Source of the DNA: Cymbomonas tetramitiformis
Taxonomy: Eukaryota; Chlorophyta; Pyramimonadophyceae; Pyramimonadales; Pyramimonadaceae
Length of the DNA: 34,872 nt
Reading direction: 5' to 3'
NCBI GenBank assembly: GCA_001247695.2
Contig: LGRX02031231.1
Location: forward strand, 1-34,872
In this document: piece by piece, positions 1 through 8,271 of the stretch
Numbering within the stretch: position 1 is the first letter of the stretch
Layout of the letters: each line of letters begins with the position of its first letter
The notes under the pieces: generated by a model
The model's database searches: none
Told to the model about the DNA's origin: nothing
The model's input: only the letters and a program-made list of their open reading frames with translations
Translations under genes and position numbers: made by a program

Positions 1-17
1 TCAAACAATTCTTTCAA

Positions 18-419
18 ATGCCAAAGAATAACAAAGTTAATAAGGTAAATTTATTGAAATCTACATTTAATACTATAGGGACCGGACTCGATGTGTTGAT
101 GTTCGGAAATGCTTTGAATGACGCAAGAAATCTTTCATCAAAAAATGTTGGAAGTGATGAATTTAACAATCGAATTTCAGAAGATTTGAATCCATTAGGA
201 CTGTTAGGAGTAAATTTCGATATCGACAAAAATTACTTGCATGACGACGCACCCTTAGAAGCAAGATTATTGGCTGATTATATATCAAACAAAGGTCCTC
301 AAAGAATGACATCATTTGATAGAAGTATAGATAAATCACAATCAAATAAGTATACATCCATCAATGCAAATATGATTAAAGATGAAAATAATAATCTTTT
401 GGTAAATTATGGAACGTGA
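18..419 (+). CDS. Hypothetical protein, first gene of virion block (possibly 5' partial)
   Basis: A 133-residue protein that I do not recognise. It is hydrophilic, rich in Asn, Asp and Lys, with no transmembrane segment or cysteine motif. The first visible ATG is at 18, but the frame stays open to the left edge, so the true start may lie outside the window. Its 3' end overlaps the next gene by 11 nt (409-419), and that gene in turn overlaps the following one, so the three look co-transcribed with the capsid genes downstream. By position it is probably a virion or assembly protein. That is inference from context only. Confidence 0.55.
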   Translation: MPKNNKVNKVNLLKSTFNTIGTGLDVLMFGNALNDARNLSSKNVGSDEFNNRISEDLNPLGLLGVNFDIDKNYLHDDAPLEARLLADYISNKGPQRMTSFDRSIDKSQSNKYTSINANMIKDENNNLLVNYGT

Positions 420-642
420 ACACTTAATCAAAAATGCTCAGATTTTGTACCCTGATTTATCCACATTTCATATTGAATTGATTGTTGATGATTATATCAA
501 AAGACCAAAACTATATGACGATATGTATAATGGAAACATTGAATTACCTTTACCATTGAATAGAGATTCAAAGGAAGATATTGAAATGAATAAAAACTAT
601 ATTGATATTATAAATAGAGATAGTCATGAGTGTAATATCTGA
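409..642 (+). CDS. Small hypothetical protein in virion block
   Basis: A 77-residue acidic protein with no recognised domain. The start ATG lies inside the last codons of the upstream gene, and the end overlaps the next gene by 17 nt. These are real-looking compact viral junctions. The segment around IVDDYIKRPKLYDDMY is likely helical. No function is assigned; linkage to the capsid block suggests a structural or assembly role. Confidence 0.55.
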   Translation: MEREHLIKNAQILYPDLSTFHIELIVDDYIKRPKLYDDMYNGNIELPLPLNRDSKEDIEMNKNYIDIINRDSHECNI

Positions 643-1609
643 ACGTACACTATATTTATCAAGTGAAGACCTTTCATCGTTTGGTGATTCCAGAATTATC
701 AATATCAATATACCAACACAATTAACAAACTATAAAAATACAAACAAATTGAAGATAATTGTAAACAGTTTTTCGGCTGCAAAGACTTTGTATATCATCA
801 ATGAATATAACGGAATTTTCTATATAGCTAATACGACTTCTGATGATTTGTATGAATGTCGAATACCTGATGGAAATTATACAGATTTAGATGATATTAA
901 AACTATTTTAGAAACGATTATTTTAGATGTTCTTGTCGACAACTTTGGGTTTGCAAAACCTGCGGATAGCGTTGATGTTACTTACGATGCAATTTCTGGA
1001 CATTTCACCATTACACTTAGTAAACCTGCTCCCAATATCAAATTTGTTGCATTTTCGATAACCGGTGATTTCCAAGCAGTGCCTGGCAGTCCATTAGATG
1101 ATGCATTGAATGATATCTTTAATTCACCAGGAAAGTATAACGATGTTGACCAAGTAGTTGGAGGAAAAACAAACAAATCAGTTGTTGGTCTTACAAACAT
1201 TTCACAGATTGAAGATTTGTTCGATATCGGAACCGTAGATGAAGTATTTATTTCCAAATTTCCTGGCAATTTACAAACAAACGATGCTATTTATTTAAGA
1301 ATTACTACGTTGCCCACAAATAATTTACAAAGCACAAATCTTTCTAATAATTTTAAAGAAAATCAAATCATTAGTAGCGACATTTTAGGGAAAATATTGT
1401 TACCGTCAGATTTAACTAATCAATTTATTACTTATTTAGATTATGATGAAAACTTTTCTATCGATGTGCAAGCTTCTCAATTTTCTCAATTAAGAATTTC
1501 AATTACCGATAATAAATCCAGACTAATTCCTACAGCCGTTTCCCGAAATGGAAATGAACAATCTATAAATTATGCATTATCTTTGAAATTAAAAGAATAT
1601 GTGAATTAA
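626..1609 (+). CDS. Putative minor capsid (penton-like) structural protein
   Basis: A 327-residue beta-rich protein, almost without cysteine, placed directly before the probable major capsid gene. Around residues 80-100 it has an 'IPDGNYTDLDDIKTIL' pattern: a hydrophobic strand, a Gly-Asn-Tyr turn and then a helix. Similar patterns recur, in my recollection, in minor virion proteins of polinton-like and giant viruses. The rest alternates short strands with Asn- and Thr-rich loops, compatible with a jelly-roll. Penton or vertex identity is inferred from position and composition; a fibre-base or other virion protein is equally possible. The start at 626 overlaps the preceding gene by 17 nt. The next gene follows after an AT-only spacer of 26 nt. 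Confidence 0.55.
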   Translation: MSVISERTLYLSSEDLSSFGDSRIININIPTQLTNYKNTNKLKIIVNSFSAAKTLYIINEYNGIFYIANTTSDDLYECRIPDGNYTDLDDIKTILETIILDVLVDNFGFAKPADSVDVTYDAISGHFTITLSKPAPNIKFVAFSITGDFQAVPGSPLDDALNDIFNSPGKYNDVDQVVGGKTNKSVVGLTNISQIEDLFDIGTVDEVFISKFPGNLQTNDAIYLRITTLPTNNLQSTNLSNNFKENQIISSDILGKILLPSDLTNQFITYLDYDENFSIDVQASQFSQLRISITDNKSRLIPTAVSRNGNEQSINYALSLKLKEYVN

Positions 1610-1635
1610 AATTATATTATATATATTATAGAAAA

Positions 1636-2982
1636 ATGTCTTTACCGTATAGTCTTGCATTTGGACTTCAAAAACTAAGTGGATATAGTACTCAGTATTT
1701 TCGTCTTGAAACGACAAACTTGACCGAAGTAAATCCTTACGGTGTTATAACTTTGAATCGTCCAGTTAATGTTTTGTGTAATCTGAAAAGTTTAAGTATG
1801 CATTGTAAAGGTCGTGCTAACAATCCTGCCATAGCTTGTACGGACGCCGCAACCCAACCTGATTTAGTTATCACAACTTTGCCAAATGGAATCGAAAAAT
1901 TGATTTCTCGTGTAGAAATTTACAGCGGTGGAATAGCTATTTCGAGTGGCATGAGTCAATATTCAACGGTATCGGCGGTTTTGGACAATCTTAAAACAAC
2001 GTTGAATAAAGAAGTATCTTATCAAAGAGTTTTGAAAAATCAAGAAATAAATGTTAATACCGATAGTTATTATCAAGAAGAAAGACCCTACATTCTGAAC
2101 AATTTCCTACAATTTATAGGGGAATCTTCACCTGACTACCTGGATACTGCGTTACTTCCTAGTGTCCAAATTCGTTTCTTCATGCATGGTCCGGAAGTTC
2201 TTGGAGCGTACCAAAAGTCCTTAGGAGCCGGAAATGGATTTAATGGAACCGCGGCTGCCGAACTTGCCGCAAAAGCGACATGGAAATTGACTGATTTGCA
2301 TTTTACAATTGAAACAATTACATTTTCAAATGGTGTTTACGATAGTGCTGTCGAAAGAAAACTAAAAGAAGATTCTTATATTGAGATGCCTTTCACTAAT
2401 TATTTTACCTTTCAAGATACTCAAACGGAAATGACTAAATCGAATCGATTCTCTTTGTCGGCACAATCTTTGGATATGTTATACGTTGTTCAAAGGCCTT
2501 CAAATTACAGTTCTGTTAATGAAGGTTTGCATAAAATTGATAATAAAATAGGTGCTACTTTCGTTCCAAGTTATTTTAGATTTTATTCCGGAGACATTCA
2601 ATCTTGGCAATATAATGTCAACTCAATTTATTATCCTAATTATCATGCCACACCTCTCGATGCTTTTAACTTGGTCACTATTGGTAAAGCTGATAATTAT
2701 TCTGACGATTCAGGTTGTAAAGTTAATTCTTTAGAAAATTGGTACAATTCTTATTGGACTGCTATGCTTCGATTAAATATGCCTATGCCAGGTATGGGAC
2801 CTCGTAATTGTAGTGGAATAGATACCCGGGGTTTGAATTCTTCATTCTTTCTTCAAACTCAAAAATCATCGACCGCAGACCCACTTCAAACACCTTTGAC
2901 GAATAACGAAACATTTATTATTGCACAATGTACAAGTATCATTCGTATAGGTATGGGAAGAATGATTGAAGTGGTTGTATAA
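1636..2982 (+). CDS. Probable major capsid protein (double jelly-roll type)
   Basis: A 448-residue, beta-rich protein without transmembrane segments or an enzymatic motif. Its size, composition and place in the structural block fit a double jelly-roll major capsid protein. The N-terminal part reads as successive strands (YFRLETTNLTEV, GVITLNRPVNVLCNLKSLSMHC), and a second domain begins around residue 215 (WKLTDLHFTIETITF). It lacks the N-terminal signature I associate with phycodnavirus or mimivirus capsid proteins. The general layout is closer to polinton-like or virophage capsid proteins, but this is memory, not a search result. The ATG at 1636 is preceded by a TATATATTATAG stretch, as for the neighbouring structural genes. 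It would self-assemble as trimeric capsomers of an icosahedral shell. Confidence 0.6.
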   Translation: MSLPYSLAFGLQKLSGYSTQYFRLETTNLTEVNPYGVITLNRPVNVLCNLKSLSMHCKGRANNPAIACTDAATQPDLVITTLPNGIEKLISRVEIYSGGIAISSGMSQYSTVSAVLDNLKTTLNKEVSYQRVLKNQEINVNTDSYYQEERPYILNNFLQFIGESSPDYLDTALLPSVQIRFFMHGPEVLGAYQKSLGAGNGFNGTAAAELAAKATWKLTDLHFTIETITFSNGVYDSAVERKLKEDSYIEMPFTNYFTFQDTQTEMTKSNRFSLSAQSLDMLYVVQRPSNYSSVNEGLHKIDNKIGATFVPSYFRFYSGDIQSWQYNVNSIYYPNYHATPLDAFNLVTIGKADNYSDDSGCKVNSLENWYNSYWTAMLRLNMPMPGMGPRNCSGIDTRGLNSSFFLQTQKSSTADPLQTPLTNNETFIIAQCTSIIRIGMGRMIEVVV

Positions 2983-3012
2983 AAACTAATTTAATTGTAA
3001 TTATATATAATT

Positions 3013-3330
3013 ATGGCTGAACAAGCGGGACAAATTTTTGCTTCAAACTTAGGAAATAAACCATTAGGAAAAGTCGATGTTAAATTACCAAATATGATGT
3101 TAACTTCAGGCTTTCGAAGTTCTTCGATGATGATTGTTCCATGTAAAACAATACAAGATTTGCGACCACCGGCAAGAGTTTCTAATGTGGACCCTATGTC
3201 AGGTTTCAAATCGTATACATTAGGACACGGTAATAAAATTACAAAACAAAATGCTATGTTTTCATTTCCCAATATTCATCCATTAAACAATAAACTGGCA
3301 CCTTTGGCTCCGACATTCTTTGTGAAATAA
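3013..3330 (+). CDS. Small structural protein of capsid block
   Basis: A 105-residue basic protein, not recognised. It has several Gly/Pro/Met-rich loops (KPLGKVDVKLPNMML, RPPARVSNVDPMSG) and no cysteine or membrane motif apart from one Cys. It starts 30 nt after the probable capsid gene. The ATG follows the same TATATAAT-type spacer as its neighbours. The spacing and shared upstream element suggest late co-expression with the capsid gene; a capsid-associated cement or minor virion role is inference. Confidence 0.55.
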   Translation: MAEQAGQIFASNLGNKPLGKVDVKLPNMMLTSGFRSSSMMIVPCKTIQDLRPPARVSNVDPMSGFKSYTLGHGNKITKQNAMFSFPNIHPLNNKLAPLAPTFFVK

Positions 3331-3356
3331 AATTAAATTATAGGATATAGTATATA

Positions 3357-3719
3357 ATGTCTTCATTCGGAAATGATTTTGTTTTAGATAAGAATATCAA
3401 AGTAAATAACGGTGTGTTTATTGGTGCTAAAGATAAAACAACAAGAACAACCTTACAAATGGTTGGAGCTGATATCATGATGGATATCGATGGTTCTCAA
3501 AGCAAAGACCCTGGTGTTGTTTATCTCAATATGGCTGCATTAACTGATAAATGCAAAGTTCGTATGGCTGGATTACCTGTTATAACCGGTGCCGCAAACA
3601 CACCGCCAAATAATAATATTGTCCCCGTCAATGGATTGTATGGGTATAGAAGTGCGGGTGGTACTGCACCAGCTCAGATTTTTATGAAAATGGCATCAAT
3701 TCCTCCTCCTGAATCATAA
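3357..3719 (+). CDS. Short fibre-like virion protein with MSSFGN N-terminus
   Basis: A 120-residue protein starting MSSFGNDFVLDKNI. The first nine residues recur almost unchanged at the start of the next two genes, while the bodies differ. The body is strand- and turn-rich (NGVFIGAKDKTTRTTLQMVG, DIMMDIDGSQS), like a short beta-fibre segment, with a Pro/Gly/Asn-rich tail ending PPPES. It is too short for a full fibre and may be a base, cap or truncated paralogue. The ATG is preceded by TATAGTATATA. The fibre-like role is inferred from composition and neighbours. Confidence 0.55.
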   Translation: MSSFGNDFVLDKNIKVNNGVFIGAKDKTTRTTLQMVGADIMMDIDGSQSKDPGVVYLNMAALTDKCKVRMAGLPVITGAANTPPNNNIVPVNGLYGYRSAGGTAPAQIFMKMASIPPPES

Positions 3720-3745
3720 AATAATAAATAAATGTATAATATATA

Positions 3746-5662
3746 ATGTCTTCATTTGGAAATAATGTAGTTGCAAGTACATTTAATGGTAAACAAACTC
3801 CATCTACAAATGTTCCTGACCCTTTAACAATTAATCAAATAAATGTAAATCAAATAGGTGATAATTCAAACCCTTGTCAAACAATTCATATGGCTTCAGA
3901 TTTTTTATATCAAAATGATATTGATTTTATTGATAATTCTGATGTGAATAATCAAAGAGAATTCATGAAATTACAAACTGATGGTGATTTAAATTTGGTT
4001 AATAATATCAATTTTTATGATTTCATTTTGAACAATCCTGCAAGTAAATCAAAATTCTCTATAGGTTTGGATGAACTTGATAGTTCTTTTGAAATTAAAT
4101 CTTTAGACCCTGTTCCTCAAACAAGATTGAAAATAGGAGACAATGGTATAAATGAATGGTCGTTTTTGCAAACCACATTGAATGTAGAACCACTTGGAAA
4201 TGGTGTACTCATCAATGATGGTCCATTGATTTTAAACACCGGTGATATTACATTAAATTCAGGAAAATTTATTGGTGACGGTTCTTTGCTTCAAAATTTA
4301 CCATATCCTGCCGAAAATCAATCTCTTCAAAATGTTTGTGACATTTCTCCTATCACAACGACTAACATTACAGCAAATTCTTTTATCGGTGACGGAAGTC
4401 AATTGACTAATTTACCGGTTCAACCTGATACATCAACCTTACAAGATGTAACCACACGTGGCTCAATATCTACAACAAACGATATTTCTTTTACCGGAAC
4501 TGGAAAACTTATAATAAATCAGGAAGAATGTGATGGAAATTTATTTAGAATTAGGGCTGGTACTTCCGGTGATGGTTTGGTTTCTATTGGGGAATCAACT
4601 CAAAATGATGGTTTCACAAACGCAGAACGTTCAGTTTTAATAGGTAGGAATAGTGGAGCTTTCAATTGTTTAAACGATTCAATATGTATAGGTAGCGGAG
4701 CCGGTAATAATCAATGTAAGGCTTACGTTGTAAACGTTGGGGACGACGCAGGTCAAAACTTTGCTTCGGAGAATTCAGTCAATATTGGTAAATATAGTGG
4801 GGAATATTTGGCTGGCGAAAATTCAATCAATATTGGTGCTTTGGCCGGTCAAAACTCTGCTCAAAGTGCTACGGCTATTGATAATACGATAATTTTAAAC
4901 GCAAGCGGTTTTGAACTTAATGCAGGTGTAAATAATTCGTGTCATATTAGACCTATTAGGGCAAGTCCTGATGTTAGTTCAGAAAGTTTACAATTATATT
5001 ATGATTCTGTTTCAAATGAAGTAAGAACCGGTGCTATAAATTCTGGAAGTATTGGAAGTCTTTCGCAGGTTTTAGCGGTTGGGAACAGCGGTTCTAACAT
5101 TAATTTGACCGGAGATTTGGATTGTAGTGCTATACGACTTGTTAATAGCATCGACTGGGCGTATACAACGCCAACATCATCATTGACAACCATAGGTATT
5201 CCATTAACAAATTTAACAAATGCATACACGGCTTCATTACCATCGAGTCCGGTTCCTCATACAGGTGACGTATTTACTTTTGAAAATAATACCGGAGGTA
5301 CAATAAGTGCCGGAGATATTGTTCAATTTTCTGATGATTTTTCAGATGTAAATGGTGTAAAAATATATGCAGCTTCGGCAAGTCAATCTAATCAAAATTG
5401 TATGCCTATTGGAGTTTGTGTTCAAAATTCAACAACCGGAAATTCTTGTTTTGTTTGTACAAAAGGATTCACAACTTGTAAAGCTATTGATGGAAGTTAT
5501 GTCAAAGGTCAAATGTTGGGTTGTGCTTCGGGAGGGTCAGTCAATTCTTCACAAATTACTACAAATAATGTTGGAATTATCGGTGTGTGTATGGAAAGTA
5601 AAGTTATAACAACTCCGGGTTCAGGATTATTGGTTTGGATTAAACCTGATTTTAAATTGTGA
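3746..5662 (+). CDS. Fibre-like protein with IGDGS-x-LTNLP and IG-x-x-AG repeats
   Basis: A 638-residue protein beginning MSSFGNNVV, the N-terminal peptide shared with both flanking genes. Around residues 175 and 213 it carries two copies of a F-I-G-D-G-S-x-L-x-N-L-P motif, common in tail-fibre-like proteins of phages and large viruses. Residues of about 298-362 hold serial 'N-x-I-x-I-G-x-x-A/S-G' units (VLIGRNSG, ICIGSGAG, VNVGDDAG, VNIGKYSG, INIGALAG), a pattern expected of a left-handed beta-roll as in trimeric adhesin heads. The C-terminal 120 residues form a separate Gly/Cys-containing domain (GTISAGDIVQF; IGVCVQ; KGQMLGCASGG). It is probably a homotrimeric surface fibre for host recognition or glycan binding. 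Trimer state and target are inference. Confidence 0.6.
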   Translation: MSSFGNNVVASTFNGKQTPSTNVPDPLTINQINVNQIGDNSNPCQTIHMASDFLYQNDIDFIDNSDVNNQREFMKLQTDGDLNLVNNINFYDFILNNPASKSKFSIGLDELDSSFEIKSLDPVPQTRLKIGDNGINEWSFLQTTLNVEPLGNGVLINDGPLILNTGDITLNSGKFIGDGSLLQNLPYPAENQSLQNVCDISPITTTNITANSFIGDGSQLTNLPVQPDTSTLQDVTTRGSISTTNDISFTGTGKLIINQEECDGNLFRIRAGTSGDGLVSIGESTQNDGFTNAERSVLIGRNSGAFNCLNDSICIGSGAGNNQCKAYVVNVGDDAGQNFASENSVNIGKYSGEYLAGENSINIGALAGQNSAQSATAIDNTIILNASGFELNAGVNNSCHIRPIRASPDVSSESLQLYYDSVSNEVRTGAINSGSIGSLSQVLAVGNSGSNINLTGDLDCSAIRLVNSIDWAYTTPTSSLTTIGIPLTNLTNAYTASLPSSPVPHTGDVFTFENNTGGTISAGDIVQFSDDFSDVNGVKIYAASASQSNQNCMPIGVCVQNSTTGNSCFVCTKGFTTCKAIDGSYVKGQMLGCASGGSVNSSQITTNNVGIIGVCMESKVITTPGSGLLVWIKPDFKL

Positions 5663-5687
5663 TTTAATATATATATATATATATCAG

Positions 5688-6917
5688 ATGTCTTCTTTTG
5701 GAAATGATATTGTTTGTAAAAATATACAATGTAATACGGTAAATGGAAATGCTCCTACCGGGGGGTCTACTAAGTGGCAAAACCTACCCGGTGGTAATGA
5801 TATAGAAAGGACCATTGGTGACGTATACGTAAACAATTTATACGGCAGAGACGTTTTGAATACTTCAATTATAAATTTTCGATATTTGAAAAATATTTTA
5901 AATAATGGAAAGGCACAAATTGAATTGAAGGATGGAACTGATAATAGTGTTATAATCGTTACAGGCAGTGAACTGCAAGTAAATACAACTTTCGGTTTGA
6001 TAGTAAACGGTGATGCAAAAATCAATGGAAAAACAGAACTGGTCGCACCAGATAATACCACAAATCTTGATTTATTTGGAAATAAAACATCAGGTAATAG
6101 TTTCATAAGTTTAAATACCTCAGGTGTAGATTTATCGAGTGTTTCAACGATATATTTTATAAATTTTCAAACGAAACCTGATTCAGCTGTACCTAAATTT
6201 TTTAGTATCAATATGAAAGGTGATATAATAGGATGTAATGATATAGAATGCAATAATATTATAATTAATGCACAATTAGGTTCCAAGACAAATTTAGAAT
6301 TACAAGGGCCAAAATCTGCTAATTCAACATTTATAGATTTGAATACATCACTGGTTGATGAAGCAGCAGTTGATTCAGTGTATGCTTTGCAGTTTCGAAA
6401 ACGACCTGATATACCATCAAATGCATTTTTTAGAATTAATATGTTAGGTGATATCCGAGGTGCTAATTTAATAAAAGCTGATACTGTTCAAACTCCTTTC
6501 GCGGATATAAATATTTTGAAAGTAAATAAAGAATTGAATTATGAAGAAATTTCAAGAGTAACTACGCTTTCAGCACCCGGAAATGAAAATATACGAACCA
6601 TTCAATTTCCTAATGATAGTTTCATTATTTACTTGGATTTTGCTACTATAGCTACTGATGGTACAGACGATATCAAGTTCAAGATAACACACGCCGATAC
6701 TTCAATCCAACCAAAGATTGGTACGGAATATTTTTTAAGATGTTCAACGATAACGGTCAATACCACAAAAGCAAAAAGATTTACATTAAATTCAAGTGTA
6801 AATTATATTGAAGCTGATGACGAAGTTGAGTTAAGAATAACGGACATTTCCGGTGAACAATTTGCAAATAACACTTTACGTTTTGTATTGGAATTGATAC
6901 GTATACCGTATTTTTAG
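5688..6917 (+). CDS. Fibre-like protein, third MSSFGN paralogue
   Basis: A 409-residue protein beginning MSSFGNDIV. After the shared tag comes a low-complexity linker (GNAPTGGSTKWQNLPGG). Two divergent internal repeats follow, starting near residues 125 and 202 (NLDLFGNKTSGNSFISLNTS and NLELQGPKSANSTFIDLNTS), each ending in an 'F-x-I-N-M-x-G-D-I' strand. From about residue 285 to the end there is a compact beta domain (TLSAPGNENIRTIQFPN ... LRFVLELIRIPYF), possibly a globular tip. It lies 25 nt behind the previous fibre gene after a run of TA dinucleotides. It is likely a virion surface spike; the role is inferred. Confidence 0.6.
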   Translation: MSSFGNDIVCKNIQCNTVNGNAPTGGSTKWQNLPGGNDIERTIGDVYVNNLYGRDVLNTSIINFRYLKNILNNGKAQIELKDGTDNSVIIVTGSELQVNTTFGLIVNGDAKINGKTELVAPDNTTNLDLFGNKTSGNSFISLNTSGVDLSSVSTIYFINFQTKPDSAVPKFFSINMKGDIIGCNDIECNNIIINAQLGSKTNLELQGPKSANSTFIDLNTSLVDEAAVDSVYALQFRKRPDIPSNAFFRINMLGDIRGANLIKADTVQTPFADINILKVNKELNYEEISRVTTLSAPGNENIRTIQFPNDSFIIYLDFATIATDGTDDIKFKITHADTSIQPKIGTEYFLRCSTITVNTTKAKRFTLNSSVNYIEADDEVELRITDISGEQFANNTLRFVLELIRIPYF

Positions 6918-6969
6918 TAATAAATTTCTTCGGTTTTTCAGGGGGACAAAAAACCTCAAAAAAATAAAA

Positions 6970-6981
6970 TCCACTTAAAGA
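6970..6981 (+). promoter_or_regulatory. Putative promoter element TCCACTTAAAGA
   Basis: The YACTTAAA core lies 30 nt before the ATG at 7011. The same core occurs in coding orientation 25-40 nt ahead of the RING-IBR, J-domain and restriction-like genes. It is not seen before the structural genes, so it may mark another expression class. Confidence 0.4.
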
Positions 6982-7010
6982 GTGTAACTCAATAGTGTAA
7001 ACAATCAACC

Positions 7011-7391
7011 ATGAATACATTAGACTTACATTGTTGGATTGAACGTAAGGATGGTTCTATTTATGACCCAACTCCGATAATGAATGAAGATTTTATTTTT
7101 ATGTTTCGTAATATAAGTGACAAAACAAGATATTATGAAAAATATGAAGGTGATGAATTAAAAGATGCTTGCATCAATGTTTTTGATATTATCAAAAAAT
7201 TTGAAAAAGATAATGAAAAAAATGGAATTAGTACAAGAACTCAAGTAAAAAAGAACAAATATTCTTCACCAAGCTTATGTTTCTTGAATGCTTATTATTG
7301 GGTACAAGACCATAAAGGTAAAGGTAAAATGAAAATAGGAAAAATGGGTTGGAAAACAAATAAAGGAAACATATGGTGGGAATTTGGATAA
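7011..7391 (+). CDS. Hypothetical protein, tryptophan-rich C-terminus
   Basis: A 126-residue basic protein, not recognised. It begins with a short strand-like segment (LDLHCWIERKDGSIYDPTP) and ends in an aromatic tail (WKTNKGNIWWEFG). A charged helix lies in between (residues about 45-75). There is no signal peptide or membrane span. It is preceded by a YACTTAAA element and followed by a very AT-rich gap, so it appears to be a separately transcribed accessory gene rather than part of the virion block. Confidence 0.55.
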   Translation: MNTLDLHCWIERKDGSIYDPTPIMNEDFIFMFRNISDKTRYYEKYEGDELKDACINVFDIIKKFEKDNEKNGISTRTQVKKNKYSSPSLCFLNAYYWVQDHKGKGKMKIGKMGWKTNKGNIWWEFG

Positions 7392-7474
7392 ATGATTTAA
7401 GAACAATTAACATATATCTTATTGAAACATTAATTAATTTACTTTTTATTTACTTTCAATTTTATCTTTATCTT

Positions 7475-7526
7475 TTTATTGTAGATTTTTTTATTTATTT
7501 TTTATTGTAGATTTTTTATTTATTTT
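7475..7526. repeat. Tandem 26-bp AT-rich repeat (two copies)
   Basis: Two adjacent copies of a unit beginning TTTATTGTAGATTTTTT, almost identical, inside the T-rich non-coding stretch 7392-7635. The rest of that stretch shows no gene. It contains two TTTAGGGTTT words near 7585 and 7627. Confidence 0.65.
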
Positions 7527-7635
7527 TTATCGTACTCACATTTAATCACGTAATTTATTTCCTATTTATTACGTAATTATTTCTTTAGGGTTTTCTCTTG
7601 TATTTATTAATCATTTATTATCGTCTTTAGGGTTT

Positions 7636-8226
7636 GTGGTACGCTATAGTCGGTACACTAGTAGTGATGACATCGAAAAGAAACCAGACATTATGCCATC
7701 TAGACTTTTTATTTATTACAATGAAAGAGAAATTGAAAATACCGTGAGGTCTGATTCCGGAGCGACGATCAGAGATTCCATCAAAGCGGTTTATAAATAT
7801 GGCATATGTTCAGAAAACTTGTGGCCTTATCAGATTCAAAAATTCATCTACAAACCGCCCGATGTGTGTTATCAACAAGCCCAAAATTATAAAATCAAAG
7901 AATACAAAAAGATTAATCAAACATTAGAAGATATGAAAGTATGTCTACAACAAGGTTTGCCATTCATTTTTGGATTTTCCGTTTATGAAAGTTTTGAAAG
8001 TGAAAACGTAGCAAAGACCGGATTAATGACTATACCTGAAAAAGGTGAAAAGTTATTGGGTGGACATGCGGTCATGGCTGTCGGGTATCTCGGAAACGAA
8101 CAACTATTCATTATCAGAAACTCTTGGGGAGATCAATGGGGAGACAATGGATATTTTTATATGCCTTATGAATTTATTACAAATAGTTTCTATGCTAGTG
8201 ATTTTTGGACTATCGTTAAAGTTTGA
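7636..8226 (+). pseudogene. 5'-truncated papain-like (C1) cysteine protease
   Basis: An open frame of 196 residues from a GTG at 7636 that matches the C-terminal two thirds of a C1A-type protease as found in bacteria and large viruses. Visible landmarks are MPSRLFIYYNER, SDSGATIRDSIKAVYKYGIC, LWPY, the catalytic-His segment GGHAVMAVGY (H143) and the catalytic-Asn segment RNSWGDQWGDNGYF (N161). The N-terminal part with the active-site Cys (the family's GxCxA-type helix) is absent. Upstream there is only T-rich DNA with no ATG in frame and no similar coding segment. It is therefore probably a non-catalytic remnant, unless the missing exon or gene part lies elsewhere. The break is somewhere before about 7660. 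Confidence 0.7.
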
Positions 8227-8271
8227 ATTAACGTGTTTTGATATTTCGGGTTTGTACGAATGTATAAAAAT

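Noticed and set aside
2534..2541. AAAATTGA, the mimivirus early promoter word
   Set aside because: It lies inside the probable capsid coding region, not before a gene start.
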